The notes beneath the pieces are model-generated. The model ran no database searches, was not told where the DNA came from, and saw nothing but the letters and a program-made list of their open reading frames with translations. A stretch of 64,000 nt of DNA from Ensifer adhaerens (GTDB taxonomy: Bacteria > Pseudomonadota > Alphaproteobacteria > Rhizobiales > Rhizobiaceae), in contig NZ_LAZS01000006.1 of NCBI RefSeq assembly GCF_002007205.1, positions 992,001-1,056,000 on the forward strand, given 5' to 3'. The translations under genes were made by a program, and so were the position numbers. This document shows positions 8,566 through 17,099 of the stretch, piece by piece. How positions within the stretch are numbered: position 1 is the first letter of the stretch; each line of letters starts with the position of its first letter.

Positions 8566-9330
8566 TCAGGATTCCGACAGCGTCAGTTCCGCGACAAAGT
8601 CATAGGCATCGCCCCGGTAGAGCGAGCGGGTGAATTCGACGACGCGTCCCGATGCGAGATAGGAGACGCGTTCGATGGAAAGGCCGGCCGAACCGACGGC
8701 GACGCCGAGCATCGAGGCATCCGGATCCTTGATGTTGCAGGCGGAGATGCGCTGCACGGCGCGAACCGGACGGGACCGGGTCTTGTCGAGGGCGGTGTAG
8801 AGCGACGACGTCACCGTCTGCGGGTCCGGCAGGAACTCCGCCGAAATGCTGGCGCGCTCGATCGCGAGCGGCATGTCATCGGCGATGCGCAGGCGCCCGA
8901 GGCGGGCAACCAGGGCATCGGCGGGCAGGCCCAGCGCCATCATCTCGTCCGGCGAGGGATGAAACAGGCCGCGCTCCAGCCAGCGCGCATGGGTGTTGAG
9001 GCCACGGCGCGCCATATCTTCGGTGAACGAGGTCAGCCGCGACAGTGACTGCTGCACCTTGGAGACAGGCTTGACGACGAAAGTGCCGGAGCCGTGGCGG
9101 CGAACGAGCAGACCGTCGCGCACGAGGTCGTCCACCGCCTTGCGCACGGTGACGCGGCTGATATTGGCATAATCGGCAAGGTCACGCTCCGGCGGCAGCG
9201 CGTCGCCGTGGTTCAGCTTGCCCGACTGGATCGCGTCTTCGAGCGATTGCCTGAGCTTCAGATAGAGCGGCCCAGACCCTCCGGACTGCAGGCCCTCGAG
9301 CGGCAGAATGGAAGCGAGCTGGTGCGTCAT
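8566..9330 (-). CDS. GntR family (UTRA) amino-sugar regulator
   Basis: Transcription factor of 254 residues. The N-terminal winged helix-turn-helix (about 20-90) includes ALPPERDLADYANISRVTVR and DGLLVRRHGSGTFV. The C-terminal UTRA effector domain spans about 105-250. This is the layout of NagR/DasR/NagQ, which bind GlcNAc-6-P or GlcN-6-P. The start overlaps the stop of the kinase gene (ATGA). A longer in-frame extension upstream is Arg-rich, lacks family similarity and lies inside the kinase gene, so it was rejected. It probably binds the paired sites at 10233-10250 and 10365-10382. Confidence 0.9.
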   Translation of the reverse strand: MTHQLASILPLEGLQSGGSGPLYLKLRQSLEDAIQSGKLNHGDALPPERDLADYANISRVTVRKAVDDLVRDGLLVRRHGSGTFVVKPVSKVQQSLSRLTSFTEDMARRGLNTHARWLERGLFHPSPDEMMALGLPADALVARLGRLRIADDMPLAIERASISAEFLPDPQTVTSSLYTALDKTRSRPVRAVQRISACNIKDPDASMLGVAVGSAGLSIERVSYLASGRVVEFTRSLYRGDAYDFVAELTLSES

Positions 9331-10211
9331 GCGCCGGCCCTCGCCTGGGTGCCGAAACGTTGGGCGGCGAGTGCCACCGAGCCGGTCAGCGCGTCGGCTT
9401 CGGCCTCGACGAGCAATGGCTGATGCCGATCGGCGAGCCAGGGGCGATAGAGCGGCGCCAATCCGCCGAGAAGACACAATCTCTCGCAGCCCCTTGCGAC
9501 GACGACGTCAAGCGCTTCGTCCACCGTGAGCGCCGCGGCTTTCAGGATGCGCACGGCAACCGGATCGCCGGATGCGGCCCCTTCGAAAACGCGCGGCGCG
9601 TAGCGGCCGAACTCGCCGGGCTTGGCAAGGCGGGCGAAATCGACGACGTCGCGCGCATCGTTGTTGAACTCGGCGAGGACGGAATCGGTGATGGCGGAAG
9701 CTTCATGGATATTGTCGAAGGCAAGCAGACTTTCCTGCAGGAGAGCATGGCCGATGCGCGCACCGCTGCCATGGTCGCCGATGGTGAAGCCCCAGCCGCC
9801 GACATAGCTGACCGTTTCGCCCTGGCGCAGGATATAGATGGTGCCGGTGCCGAGAATGGCGACCGCGCCGTCGCGATTGCCGAGCGCTCCCTGAAGGGCG
9901 ATCAAGCCATCCGATTCGATGTCTGCGGCGGCAAACGGCAGGCGGCGCTTCACATAATGCACGGCGTCGCCGACATTGTGTCCAGCGACCCCGACGATCG
10001 CCTTGGCGGCGGCAATGCCCTCAGGATCAAGGCCCGCCTCGACGAAGGCAGCACGCGCGGCTTCACCGATATTGGCAAGCGCAGTTTCCGGGTCCGTCAG
10101 GATATTGGCCGCACCGGCCTTGCCGCGCCCGAGAATGCGCCCATCCGCCGACGCCACGGCAGCCCGGCAGCTCGTTCCGCCGCCATCGATTCCGATCAGG
10201 TAGTTTGTCAT
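9327..10211 (-). CDS. BadF/BadG/BcrA/BcrD family N-acetylhexosamine kinase
   Basis: Actin-fold ATPase of 294 residues with the phosphate-1 motif GIDGGGTSCRAAV near residue 8, ILGTGT in the centre and GDHGSGARIG. Family members include eukaryotic NAGK and clostridial MurK, which phosphorylate GlcNAc and MurNAc. The neighbouring murQ needs MurNAc-6-phosphate and no PTS transporter is present, so a MurNAc/GlcNAc kinase role fits well (inference). The start at 10211 has GGAGG 5 bases upstream. First gene of the leftward operon, divergent from murQ. Confidence 0.87.
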   Translation of the reverse strand: MTNYLIGIDGGGTSCRAAVASADGRILGRGKAGAANILTDPETALANIGEAARAAFVEAGLDPEGIAAAKAIVGVAGHNVGDAVHYVKRRLPFAAADIESDGLIALQGALGNRDGAVAILGTGTIYILRQGETVSYVGGWGFTIGDHGSGARIGHALLQESLLAFDNIHEASAITDSVLAEFNNDARDVVDFARLAKPGEFGRYAPRVFEGAASGDPVAVRILKAAALTVDEALDVVVARGCERLCLLGGLAPLYRPWLADRHQPLLVEAEADALTGSVALAAQRFGTQARAGA

Positions 10212-10232
10212 GAGTACCTCCGCCCATTGAGG

Positions 10233-10250
10233 ATACCAAAAAAATACCAA
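10233..10250 (-). promoter_or_regulatory. candidate GntR operator, copy 1
   Basis: Read on the minus strand this is TTGGTATTTTTTTGGTAT, two TTGGTAT units 11 bases apart. It lies 22 bases before the BadF kinase start. A matching site in opposite orientation lies 115 bases away near murQ. Assignment to the local GntR regulator is inference. Confidence 0.7.
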
Positions 10251-10364
10251 TAACCAAGCCTGAATCCGCCCGCAGTTTCGATTTCGTTGCAATACGTTGA
10301 AATTTAAGGGCTAATTTAGCTGTTTAGTTTTTTCAGGCGCCAAAACTTAAATTCTGCTGGACAA

Positions 10365-10382
10365 TTGGTATTTTTTTGGCAT
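10365..10382 (+). promoter_or_regulatory. candidate GntR operator, copy 2
   Basis: TTGGTATTTTTTTGGCAT on the plus strand, identical to copy 1 in 17 of 18 positions and with the same 11-base repeat spacing. It lies 27 bases before the murQ start, so a bound repressor would block murQ transcription. Between the two copies is an AT-rich divergent promoter region. Confidence 0.7.
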
Positions 10383-10409
10383 TAATTTGACCAAGAGGAG
10401 ATACGACCC

Positions 10410-11306
10410 ATGCCGTCAGCAAAGACCGAAGAGCGCCACGACAACGCCAAGGGCCTGGATCTCATGCATCCGGCGCTGGCGCTGCGGCTGCTTGCGTCCG
10501 GCCAACAGGCGGCCGCCAAGGCCGTCGACGCGGCAATCGAGTCGATCTCGGCTGCCGCATCGATCGCAGCGGAAGCCCTCGCATCCGGACGGCGTCTCGC
10601 CTATGCCGGCGCCGGCAGTTCCGGCCTGATGGCGATGGCCGATGCACTCGAACTGCCCGGCACCTACGGCATTCCCCAGGACCAGATCGTCGTTTTGCTT
10701 GCCGGCGGCACCGCCAGCCTCGGCGACCTTGCGGGCGGCTACGAAGACGACATGGACCTTGCTCGCGAAGATGTGCGCAAGGCCGGCATCGGCGCAGGCG
10801 ACTGTCTCGTTTCCGTCTCCGCCAGCGGTTCCACCCCCTATGCGCTTGCCGCGGCCGACGAGGCCCACAAGCGCGGCGCCAAGGTAATCGCCGTCGCCAA
10901 CAATCCGGGTGCCGCGCTCTTCAATGACGCCGACGTTTCGATCCTCTTGCAGACGCCGCCGGAAGTGGTTTCCGGTTCGACCCGCATGGGCGCCGGCACG
11001 GCGCAGAAGATCGCCTTCAACATGTTCTCGACGCTGGTCGGCATTCATCTCGGCCATGTGCTCGATGGCCACATGGTCAACCTGCGCGCCGACAATATCA
11101 AGCTGCACGGCCGTGCGATCCGCATCGTCACCGACATTACCGGCATCAGCGCTGCCGAGGCCGGCCGGCTGATCACCAGCGCCTCCGGCTCGGTCAAGGT
11201 CGCGATCCTTCTCGCCTCGGGCGCGAAAGACGTTGCGGCTGCCGATGCGGCGCTGAAGCAAGCAAGGCAGAACCTGCGCCAGGCGATCGATATCGTCTCG
11301 GCCTGA
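10410..11306 (+). CDS. murQ: N-acetylmuramic acid 6-phosphate etherase
   Basis: Cleaves the lactyl ether of MurNAc-6-phosphate to give GlcNAc-6-phosphate and D-lactate. It is a 298-residue SIS protein. It keeps the family opening TEERHDNAKGLD, the glycine-rich AGAGSSGLMAMADALELPGT with the first catalytic Glu, a second acidic site in GGYEDDMDLARED, and the late signature STRMGAGTAQKIAFNM. AGAGGAGA lies 10 bases before the ATG. Its product feeds NagA on the opposite strand. It heads the rightward unit that continues with the sugar ABC transporter 56 bases downstream. Confidence 0.93.
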   Translation: MPSAKTEERHDNAKGLDLMHPALALRLLASGQQAAAKAVDAAIESISAAASIAAEALASGRRLAYAGAGSSGLMAMADALELPGTYGIPQDQIVVLLAGGTASLGDLAGGYEDDMDLAREDVRKAGIGAGDCLVSVSASGSTPYALAAADEAHKRGAKVIAVANNPGAALFNDADVSILLQTPPEVVSGSTRMGAGTAQKIAFNMFSTLVGIHLGHVLDGHMVNLRADNIKLHGRAIRIVTDITGISAAEAGRLITSASGSVKVAILLASGAKDVAAADAALKQARQNLRQAIDIVSA

Positions 11307-11362
11307 ACAAAATCTGGGATCCAAACCGCGCCGAAGGGCGCTTATAAAGAGGGAGAACCTGC

Positions 11363-12622
11363 ATGACCCGTACGACAATCAAAGGCCTGCTGCTCGCTTC
11401 GAGCATTCTCGGCACGGCCGGGCTGGCGCACGCCGAGGACGTGACGCTGACCATCGAAAGCTGGCGCAACGACGACCTGGCGATCTGGCAGGAAAAGCTG
11501 ATCCCGGCCTTCGAAGCCAAGAACCCGGGCATCAAGGTCAAGTTCGCCCCGACCGCGCCGACCGAATACAACGCCGCGCTCAACGCCAAGCTTGACGCCG
11601 GCTCGGCGGGCGACCTCATCACCTGCCGTCCGTTCGACGCCTCACTCGAGCTTTACAACAAGAAGCATCTCGCCGACCTGACGGGACTGGCCGGCATGGA
11701 GAACTTCTCGCCGGTCGCCAAGTCCGCATGGACCACGGACGACGGCAAGGCCACCTTCTGCGTGCCGATGGCCTCGGTCATCCACGGCTTCATCTACAAC
11801 AAGGACGCCTTCGACCAGCTCGGCATCCAGATCCCGACGACGGAAGCCGAGTTCTTCGCGGCTCTCGACAAGATCAAGGCCGACGGCAACTACATCCCGA
11901 TGGCGATGGGCACCAAGGACCTCTGGGAAGCCGCCACCATGGGCTACCAGAACATCGGCCCGACCTACTGGAAGGGCGAAGAAGGCCGCGCCAAGCTGAT
12001 CAAGGGCGAAGAAAAGCTGACCGACGCAGCTTGGGTCGAGCCCTACAAGGTGCTGGCCAAGTGGAAGGACTATCTCGGCGACGGCTTCGAAGCCCAGACC
12101 TACCCGGACAGCCAGAACCTCTTCACGCTCGGCCGTGCAGCGATCTACCCGGCCGGCTCGTGGGAAATCGGCCTGTTCAACACGCAGGCCCAGTTCAAGA
12201 TGGGCGCATTCCCGCCGCCGGTTAAGAACGCCGGCGACACCTGCTACATCTCGGACCACAACGACATCGGCGTCGGCCTGAACGCCAAGAGCGCGCATGC
12301 GGAAGAAGCCAAGAAGCTTCTGACCTGGATCTCCTCGCCGGAATTCGCCGAGATCTACGCCAACGCGCTGCCGGGCTTCTTCAGCCTGAACTCGACCCCG
12401 GTGAAGATGGCGGATCCGCTCGCCCAGGAATTCGTCTCCTGGCGCGAAAAGTGCAAGCCGACGATCCGCTCGACCTACCAGATCCTGTCGCGCGGCACGC
12501 CGAACCTCGAAAACGAAACCTGGGTCGAATCGGCCAACGTGATCAACGGCACCGATACGCCTGAGGTTGCTGCCGAGAAGCTGCAGAAGGGCCTCGACGG
12601 CTGGTACAAGCCGGCGAAATAA
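11363..12622 (+). CDS. sugar ABC transporter substrate-binding protein
   Basis: Family 1 extracellular solute-binding protein of 419 residues with a signal peptide of about 24 residues (cut after AHA-ED). The mature start VTLTIESWRNDD and the middle segments (FCVPMASVIHGFIYNKDAFD, YPAGSWEIGLFNTQAQ) are typical of MalE/UgpB-like proteins. AGAGGGAGA precedes the ATG. The context of murQ, nagA and kinases points to an amino sugar or muropeptide-derived disaccharide as ligand, but nothing in the sequence fixes it. The 343-base gap to the permeases holds hairpins that may let the binding protein be made in excess. Confidence 0.92.
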   Translation: MTRTTIKGLLLASSILGTAGLAHAEDVTLTIESWRNDDLAIWQEKLIPAFEAKNPGIKVKFAPTAPTEYNAALNAKLDAGSAGDLITCRPFDASLELYNKKHLADLTGLAGMENFSPVAKSAWTTDDGKATFCVPMASVIHGFIYNKDAFDQLGIQIPTTEAEFFAALDKIKADGNYIPMAMGTKDLWEAATMGYQNIGPTYWKGEEGRAKLIKGEEKLTDAAWVEPYKVLAKWKDYLGDGFEAQTYPDSQNLFTLGRAAIYPAGSWEIGLFNTQAQFKMGAFPPPVKNAGDTCYISDHNDIGVGLNAKSAHAEEAKKLLTWISSPEFAEIYANALPGFFSLNSTPVKMADPLAQEFVSWREKCKPTIRSTYQILSRGTPNLENETWVESANVINGTDTPEVAAEKLQKGLDGWYKPAK

Positions 12623-12645
12623 GACGGACGTAAGCGCAACAGGTT

Positions 12646-12812
12646 CCCTCCCCTTCTTGGGGAGGGTCGGCCCTACACCGCCGCGTCCCGGACGCGCAAG
12701 CAGCATCTCGGATCGACTGAACTCGAGGATGCGGTAGGGACCGGGCGGGGCGACATGCCGGATAAGGCACTCCCCCAGCCGAAGCGTCACCGGCCTCCCA
12801 CAGTGGGAGGCC
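12646..12812. repeat. pair of intergenic palindromes between binding protein and permease genes
   Basis: Two perfect hairpins bracket this stretch: CCCTCCCC/GGGGAGGG (12646-12666, 5-base loop) and GGCCTCCCAC/GTGGGAGGCC (12792-12812). Neither has a T run, so simple termination is unlikely. Palindrome-bounded intergenic elements of this size are known in rhizobia (RIME type). Whether this is a family member needs a copy search. The rest of the 12623-12965 gap shows no gene. Confidence 0.5.
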
Positions 12813-12965
12813 ACCGACGCAGTCGTTTGCAAAAGAACGCGATAGACTTAACCTTCGTCATGAGCCCTCGATACAGGGGCAGACGGCATGCGGCGCGACC
12901 GGCCGCGTGGCGCCGGTGCGCATCATGATTGTCTGGGGACCGGTCTTCTAGAAACGGATGGATCC

Positions 12966-13916
12966 ATGAGTGACGCTCTTTCAGTGCAAGAGGGACAGCC
13001 GACCGCAAGGCGGCCGAAACGCTGGCACATCCTCGTCTTCCTGCTGCCGGCCTTCCTGGTCTATTCGGCGGTGATGATCCTGCCGTTGATCGAGACGCTC
13101 AGGCTTTCGCTGTTCAACACGGTCGACGGCCAGTCGACCTTTGTCGGCCTTGCGAATTTCCAGACGCTGTTCGGCGAAGAGCGCTGGGCGCACGACTTCT
13201 GGAACGCGCTGAAGAACAACGTCATCTTCTTCATCATCCACATGTGCGTGCAGAACCCGATCGGCGTTGCGCTCGCCGCCATGTTGTCGATCCCGAAGCT
13301 ACGCTTCGTCACCTTTTACCGCACGGCGATCTTCCTGCCGACGCTGCTCTCCTTCGTGATCGTCGGCTTCATCTGGAAGCTGATCCTGTCGCCGATCTGG
13401 GGCGTGGCACCCGGGATGCTCGACCTCGTCGGCCTGAAGTCGCTGTTTGCCCCCTGGCTCGGCAAGCCAGGCTCGGCGCTCATCACCGTATCGCTGATCT
13501 CGGTCTGGCAATATGTCGGCATCCCGATGATGCTGATCTATGCCGCCCTGCTCAACATTCCGGATGAGGTGATCGAGGCTGCCGAATGCGACGGCGTCAC
13601 CGGCTGGAGCCAGTTCTGGAAGATCAAGCTGCCGCTGATCCTGCCGGCCATCGGCATCATCTCGATCCTGACCTTCGTCGGCAACTTCAACGCCTTCGAC
13701 CTGGTCTACACGGTGCAGGGTGCACTTGCCGGTCCCGACGGCTCGACCGACATTCTCGGCACACTGCTCTACCGCACCTTCTTCGGTTTCCAGCTGCAGC
13801 TCGGCGACCGCTCGATGGGCGCGACGATCGCGACGGTGATGTTCCTCATCATCCTCGCCGGCGTTTCGCTCTACCTCTTCGTCATCCAGCGCCGCATGCG
13901 CCGCTACCAGTTCTGA
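12966..13916 (+). CDS. sugar ABC transporter permease (MalF type)
   Basis: Inner-membrane permease of 316 residues with six predicted membrane segments starting at about residue 20. The EAA loop that contacts the ATPase is seen as EAAECDGVTGWSQFWKIKLP near residue 205. The ATG at 12966 is chosen because the longer frame upstream has no family similarity, although only a weak GGATGGA lies before it. The stop is 11 bases before the next permease. Confidence 0.92.
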   Translation: MSDALSVQEGQPTARRPKRWHILVFLLPAFLVYSAVMILPLIETLRLSLFNTVDGQSTFVGLANFQTLFGEERWAHDFWNALKNNVIFFIIHMCVQNPIGVALAAMLSIPKLRFVTFYRTAIFLPTLLSFVIVGFIWKLILSPIWGVAPGMLDLVGLKSLFAPWLGKPGSALITVSLISVWQYVGIPMMLIYAALLNIPDEVIEAAECDGVTGWSQFWKIKLPLILPAIGIISILTFVGNFNAFDLVYTVQGALAGPDGSTDILGTLLYRTFFGFQLQLGDRSMGATIATVMFLIILAGVSLYLFVIQRRMRRYQF

Positions 13917-13927
13917 GGAGACCGGAG

Positions 13928-14767
13928 ATGTCGAAAGCACGCGATTCATTTCTCCGCACCGGCTTCGTGCATGCAGCGCTCATCGCCTACACGCTCGTGT
14001 CGCTGTTCCCGGTGTTCCTGACGATCATCAACTCGTTCAAGGATCGCAACGCGATCTTCAGGGCGCCGCTGACGATCCCGACGCCGCAAACCTTCAGCCT
14101 GATCGGCTATGAAACGGTCCTCGGCCAGGGCGACTTCGCCACCTATTTCCAGAACAGCTTCATCGTCACGATCGTCTCGATCGCGCTGGTGCTGCTCTTC
14201 GGGGCGATGGCCGCCTTCGCGCTGTCGGAATACCGTTTCCGCGGCAACACCGTCATGGGCCTCTATCTCGCGATCGGCATCATGATCCCGATCCGTCTCG
14301 GCACCGTCGCCATTCTCCAGGGCATGGTCGCTGCCAACCTGGTCAACACGCTGACGGCGCTGATCCTCGTCTACACCGCGCAAGGGTTGCCGCTCGCGAT
14401 CTTCATTCTCTCGGAGTTCATGCGCACGGTCTCGGATGACTTGAAGAACGCCGGGCGCATCGACGGCCTGTCGGAATACTCGATCTTCTTCCGCCTGGTT
14501 CTGCCGCTCGTCCGGCCGGCGATGGCGACGGTCGCGGTGTTCACGATGATCCCGATCTGGAACGACCTCTGGTTCCCGCTGATCCTGGCGCCGGCGGAGG
14601 CGACGAAGACCGTGACCCTCGGCTCGCAGATCTTCATCGGTCAGTTCGTCACCAACTGGAACGCGGTGCTTGCGGCCCTGTCGCTCGCCATCCTTCCGGT
14701 TCTCGTCCTCTACGTCATCTTCTCGCGGCAACTGATCCGCGGCATCACGGCAGGAGCAGTCAAGTGA
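13928..14767 (+). CDS. sugar ABC transporter permease (MalG type)
   Basis: Second permease of the transporter, 279 residues, six predicted membrane segments. The EAA-like loop reads KNAGRIDGLSEYSIFFRLVLP near residue 175. The start has GAGACCGGAG directly before it. The stop TGA overlaps the GTG start of the oxidoreductase (GTGA), showing tight coupling. Confidence 0.92.
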   Translation: MSKARDSFLRTGFVHAALIAYTLVSLFPVFLTIINSFKDRNAIFRAPLTIPTPQTFSLIGYETVLGQGDFATYFQNSFIVTIVSIALVLLFGAMAAFALSEYRFRGNTVMGLYLAIGIMIPIRLGTVAILQGMVAANLVNTLTALILVYTAQGLPLAIFILSEFMRTVSDDLKNAGRIDGLSEYSIFFRLVLPLVRPAMATVAVFTMIPIWNDLWFPLILAPAEATKTVTLGSQIFIGQFVTNWNAVLAALSLAILPVLVLYVIFSRQLIRGITAGAVK

Positions 14768-15828
14768 GTGCAAGCAGCAAACCGGTCCGGGTCCTCGTCG
14801 CGGGACTCGGCAACATGGGGCGCAGCCACGCGCTCGCCTATCACAACAATCCCGGCTTCGAGATCGTCGGCCTCGTCAACCGCTCGAAGGTGCCGCTGCC
14901 GGAGGAGCTCCGCGGCTACACGATCCATCCGGACTTCAAGACGGCCCTTGCCGAGCTGAAGCCCGAGCTCTGCTCGATCTGCACCTATTCGGACAGCCAT
15001 GCCGACTTTGCCGTGATGGCGTTTGAAGCCGGCGCCGACGTCTTCGTCGAGAAGCCGCTCGCAACCACGGTCGCCGACGCCGAGCGCGTCGTTGCGGCTG
15101 CGAAGAAACACGGCCGCAAGCTGGTGATCGGCTACATCCTGCGCCATCACCCCTCGTGGATCCGGCTGATCGCCGAAGCGCGCAAGCTCGGCGGTCCCTA
15201 TGTCTTCCGCATGAACCTGAACCAGCAGTCGAGCGGGCCGACCTGGGAGACGCACAAGTCGCTGATGAAGACGACGTCGCCGATCGTCGATTGCGGCGTG
15301 CACTATGTCGACGTCATGTGCCAGATCACCGACGCCAAGCCGGTCGAGGTGCGCGGCATGGGTCTGCGCCTCTCCGACGAGATCGCGCCTGATATGTACA
15401 ACTACGGCCACCTGCAGGTGATCTTCGAGGATGGCTCCACCGGCTGGTACGAAGCCGGTTGGGGCCCGATGATCTCGGAAACCGCCTTCTTCGTAAAGGA
15501 CGTGATGTCGCCGAAGGGATCGGTGTCGATCGTCATGGACCAGAACGCCAAGTCCGACGACATCGACATGCACACCAAGACCGCTGTCATCCGTCTGCAC
15601 AGTGCCGAAACCGGCCCGGACGGCCGCTTCCTCAAGGCCGACGAGGACCTGAAGATGGACGGCGAACCCGGCCACCAGGAACTCTGCGACCGCGAGCAGG
15701 CCTATGTGCTGAAGGCCGTTCGCGAAGACATCGACCTCGACCGTCACATGAACGACGCCGTCCAGTCGCTACGCATCTGCCTTGCGGCAGACGAAAGCGT
15801 GCGCACCGGCAGACCAGTCAAACTTTAA
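14764..15828 (+). CDS. Gfo/Idh/MocA family oxidoreductase
   Basis: NAD(P)-dependent sugar or inositol-type dehydrogenase, 354 residues. The N-terminal Rossmann fold opens [17 protein letters not shown]. The family motif EKPL with the conserved Lys is near residue 99. The substrate-domain residues DCGVHYVD are near 178. The start is GTG, overlapping the permease stop. It lies between transporter permeases and the ATPase gene, so it should act on the imported compound. No known step from MurNAc or GlcNAc to fructose-6-phosphate needs it, so its substrate is open. Confidence 0.88.
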   Translation: MSASSKPVRVLVAGLGNMGRSHALAYHNNPGFEIVGLVNRSKVPLPEELRGYTIHPDFKTALAELKPELCSICTYSDSHADFAVMAFEAGADVFVEKPLATTVADAERVVAAAKKHGRKLVIGYILRHHPSWIRLIAEARKLGGPYVFRMNLNQQSSGPTWETHKSLMKTTSPIVDCGVHYVDVMCQITDAKPVEVRGMGLRLSDEIAPDMYNYGHLQVIFEDGSTGWYEAGWGPMISETAFFVKDVMSPKGSVSIVMDQNAKSDDIDMHTKTAVIRLHSAETGPDGRFLKADEDLKMDGEPGHQELCDREQAYVLKAVREDIDLDRHMNDAVQSLRICLAADESVRTGRPVKL

Positions 15829-15841
15829 AGGGGGCAACCAG

Positions 15842-16843
15842 GTGGGATCGCTTCAACTCAAATCCATCCGCAAGGCCTACGGCAGCCATGAGGTGCTGAA
15901 AGGCATCGACCTCGAGGTGAAGGACGGCGAATTCGTCATCTTCGTCGGCCCGTCCGGCTGCGGCAAGTCGACCTTGCTGCGCACCATCGCCGGCCTCGAG
16001 GACGCGACCTCCGGCAGCGTGCAGATCGACGGCACGGAAGTCGGCCATGTGGCGCCCGCCAAGCGCGGCATCGCCATGGTGTTCCAGTCCTATGCGCTCT
16101 ACCCGCACCTGACGGTGAAGGACAATATGGGCCTTGGCCTGAAGCAGGCCGGCAAACCGAAAGCCGAGATCGAAGACAAGGTCGGCAAGGCGGCAAGCAT
16201 GCTGTCGCTCGACCCCTACCTTGCCCGCCGTCCGGCCGAGCTTTCGGGCGGCCAGCGCCAGCGCGTGGCGATCGGCCGCGCGATCGTGCGCGAACCGAAA
16301 CTCTTCCTGTTCGACGAGCCGCTTTCCAACCTCGACGCGGCGCTGCGCGTCAACACCCGGCTCGAGATCGCCCGTCTGCACCGCAGCCTGAAGGCGACGA
16401 TGATCTACGTGACCCACGACCAGGTGGAGGCGATGACGCTCGCCGACAAGATCGTCGTGCTCAACGCCGGCCAGATCGAGCAGATCGGTTCGCCGATGGA
16501 TCTCTACAATCGCCCGGCCAACGTCTTCGTCGCCGGCTTCATCGGCTCGCCGCAGATGAACTTCATCGAGGGTGCGCGGCTCGGTGACACCAGCGCCAAG
16601 ACGATCGGCATCCGCCCCGAGCACATGGCGCTGTCGCGCGAAAGCGGCGACTGGAAGGGCAAGGTGGTGCATGTCGAGCACCTCGGCGCCGACACCATCG
16701 TCTACATCGATTCCGAGCAGGCCGGCACCATCACCGTCCGCCTCTTCGGCGAACATCGCTACGCGCCGGACGACATCGTCTATGCGACGCCGACGGTCGG
16801 CAGCATGCACCGTTTCGGCGACGACGACCGCGTTCTCGCCTGA
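15842..16843 (+). CDS. sugar ABC transporter ATP-binding protein (MalK/UgpC type)
   Basis: ATPase subunit, 333 residues. Walker [10 protein letters not shown] is near 38, the signature LSGGQRQR near 135, Walker [13 protein letters not shown] near 155 and the switch His in YVTHDQVEA near 190. The C-terminal regulatory OB-like domain runs from about 235. The start is GTG at 15842, preceded by AAAGGGGG; upstream in-frame codons lie within the oxidoreductase gene. It is the last gene of the transporter operon and is followed by a terminator. Confidence 0.93.
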   Translation: MGSLQLKSIRKAYGSHEVLKGIDLEVKDGEFVIFVGPSGCGKSTLLRTIAGLEDATSGSVQIDGTEVGHVAPAKRGIAMVFQSYALYPHLTVKDNMGLGLKQAGKPKAEIEDKVGKAASMLSLDPYLARRPAELSGGQRQRVAIGRAIVREPKLFLFDEPLSNLDAALRVNTRLEIARLHRSLKATMIYVTHDQVEAMTLADKIVVLNAGQIEQIGSPMDLYNRPANVFVAGFIGSPQMNFIEGARLGDTSAKTIGIRPEHMALSRESGDWKGKVVHVEHLGADTIVYIDSEQAGTITVRLFGEHRYAPDDIVYATPTVGSMHRFGDDDRVLA

Positions 16844-16884
16844 TCCGTTTTGAGGCCCAGGCCTCATCACAGCTACGTGAAAAC

Positions 16885-16928
16885 CAGCCGCCACGGGGCT
16901 AACCCCCTGTGGCGGCTGAATTATTTTT
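16885..16928 (+). terminator. rho-independent terminator of the sugar ABC operon
   Basis: CAGCCGCCAC (16885-16894) pairs with GTGGCGGCTG (16909-16918), with further GGGG/CCCC pairing inside, followed by AATTATTTTTT. Confidence 0.85.
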
Positions 16929-16972
16929 TGATTCGGTGCGCCGCATCACGCTGTTGCGCTGCAAGGCAAATT

Positions 16973-16996
16973 AACATACATTTGTGTTTGTATATT
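16973..16996. promoter_or_regulatory. AcrR-type TetR operator upstream of smeA
   Basis: Interrupted palindrome with arms CATACA (16975-16980) and TGTATA (16989-16994). The left 14 bases (AACATACATTTGTG) match the E. coli acrAB operator, as recalled, in 13 positions. It lies 104 bases before smeA and is the probable binding site of SmeR. Confidence 0.75.
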
Positions 16997-17099
16997 AGCT
17001 TTCCGGTATTTGCCGAACCTGATACCGGTTCCGCTCCCCTTCACTTCCGGACCGCACGGGCACCTTGCGAGATGCACCTGTCGCCTGCGGTCACCGAAT

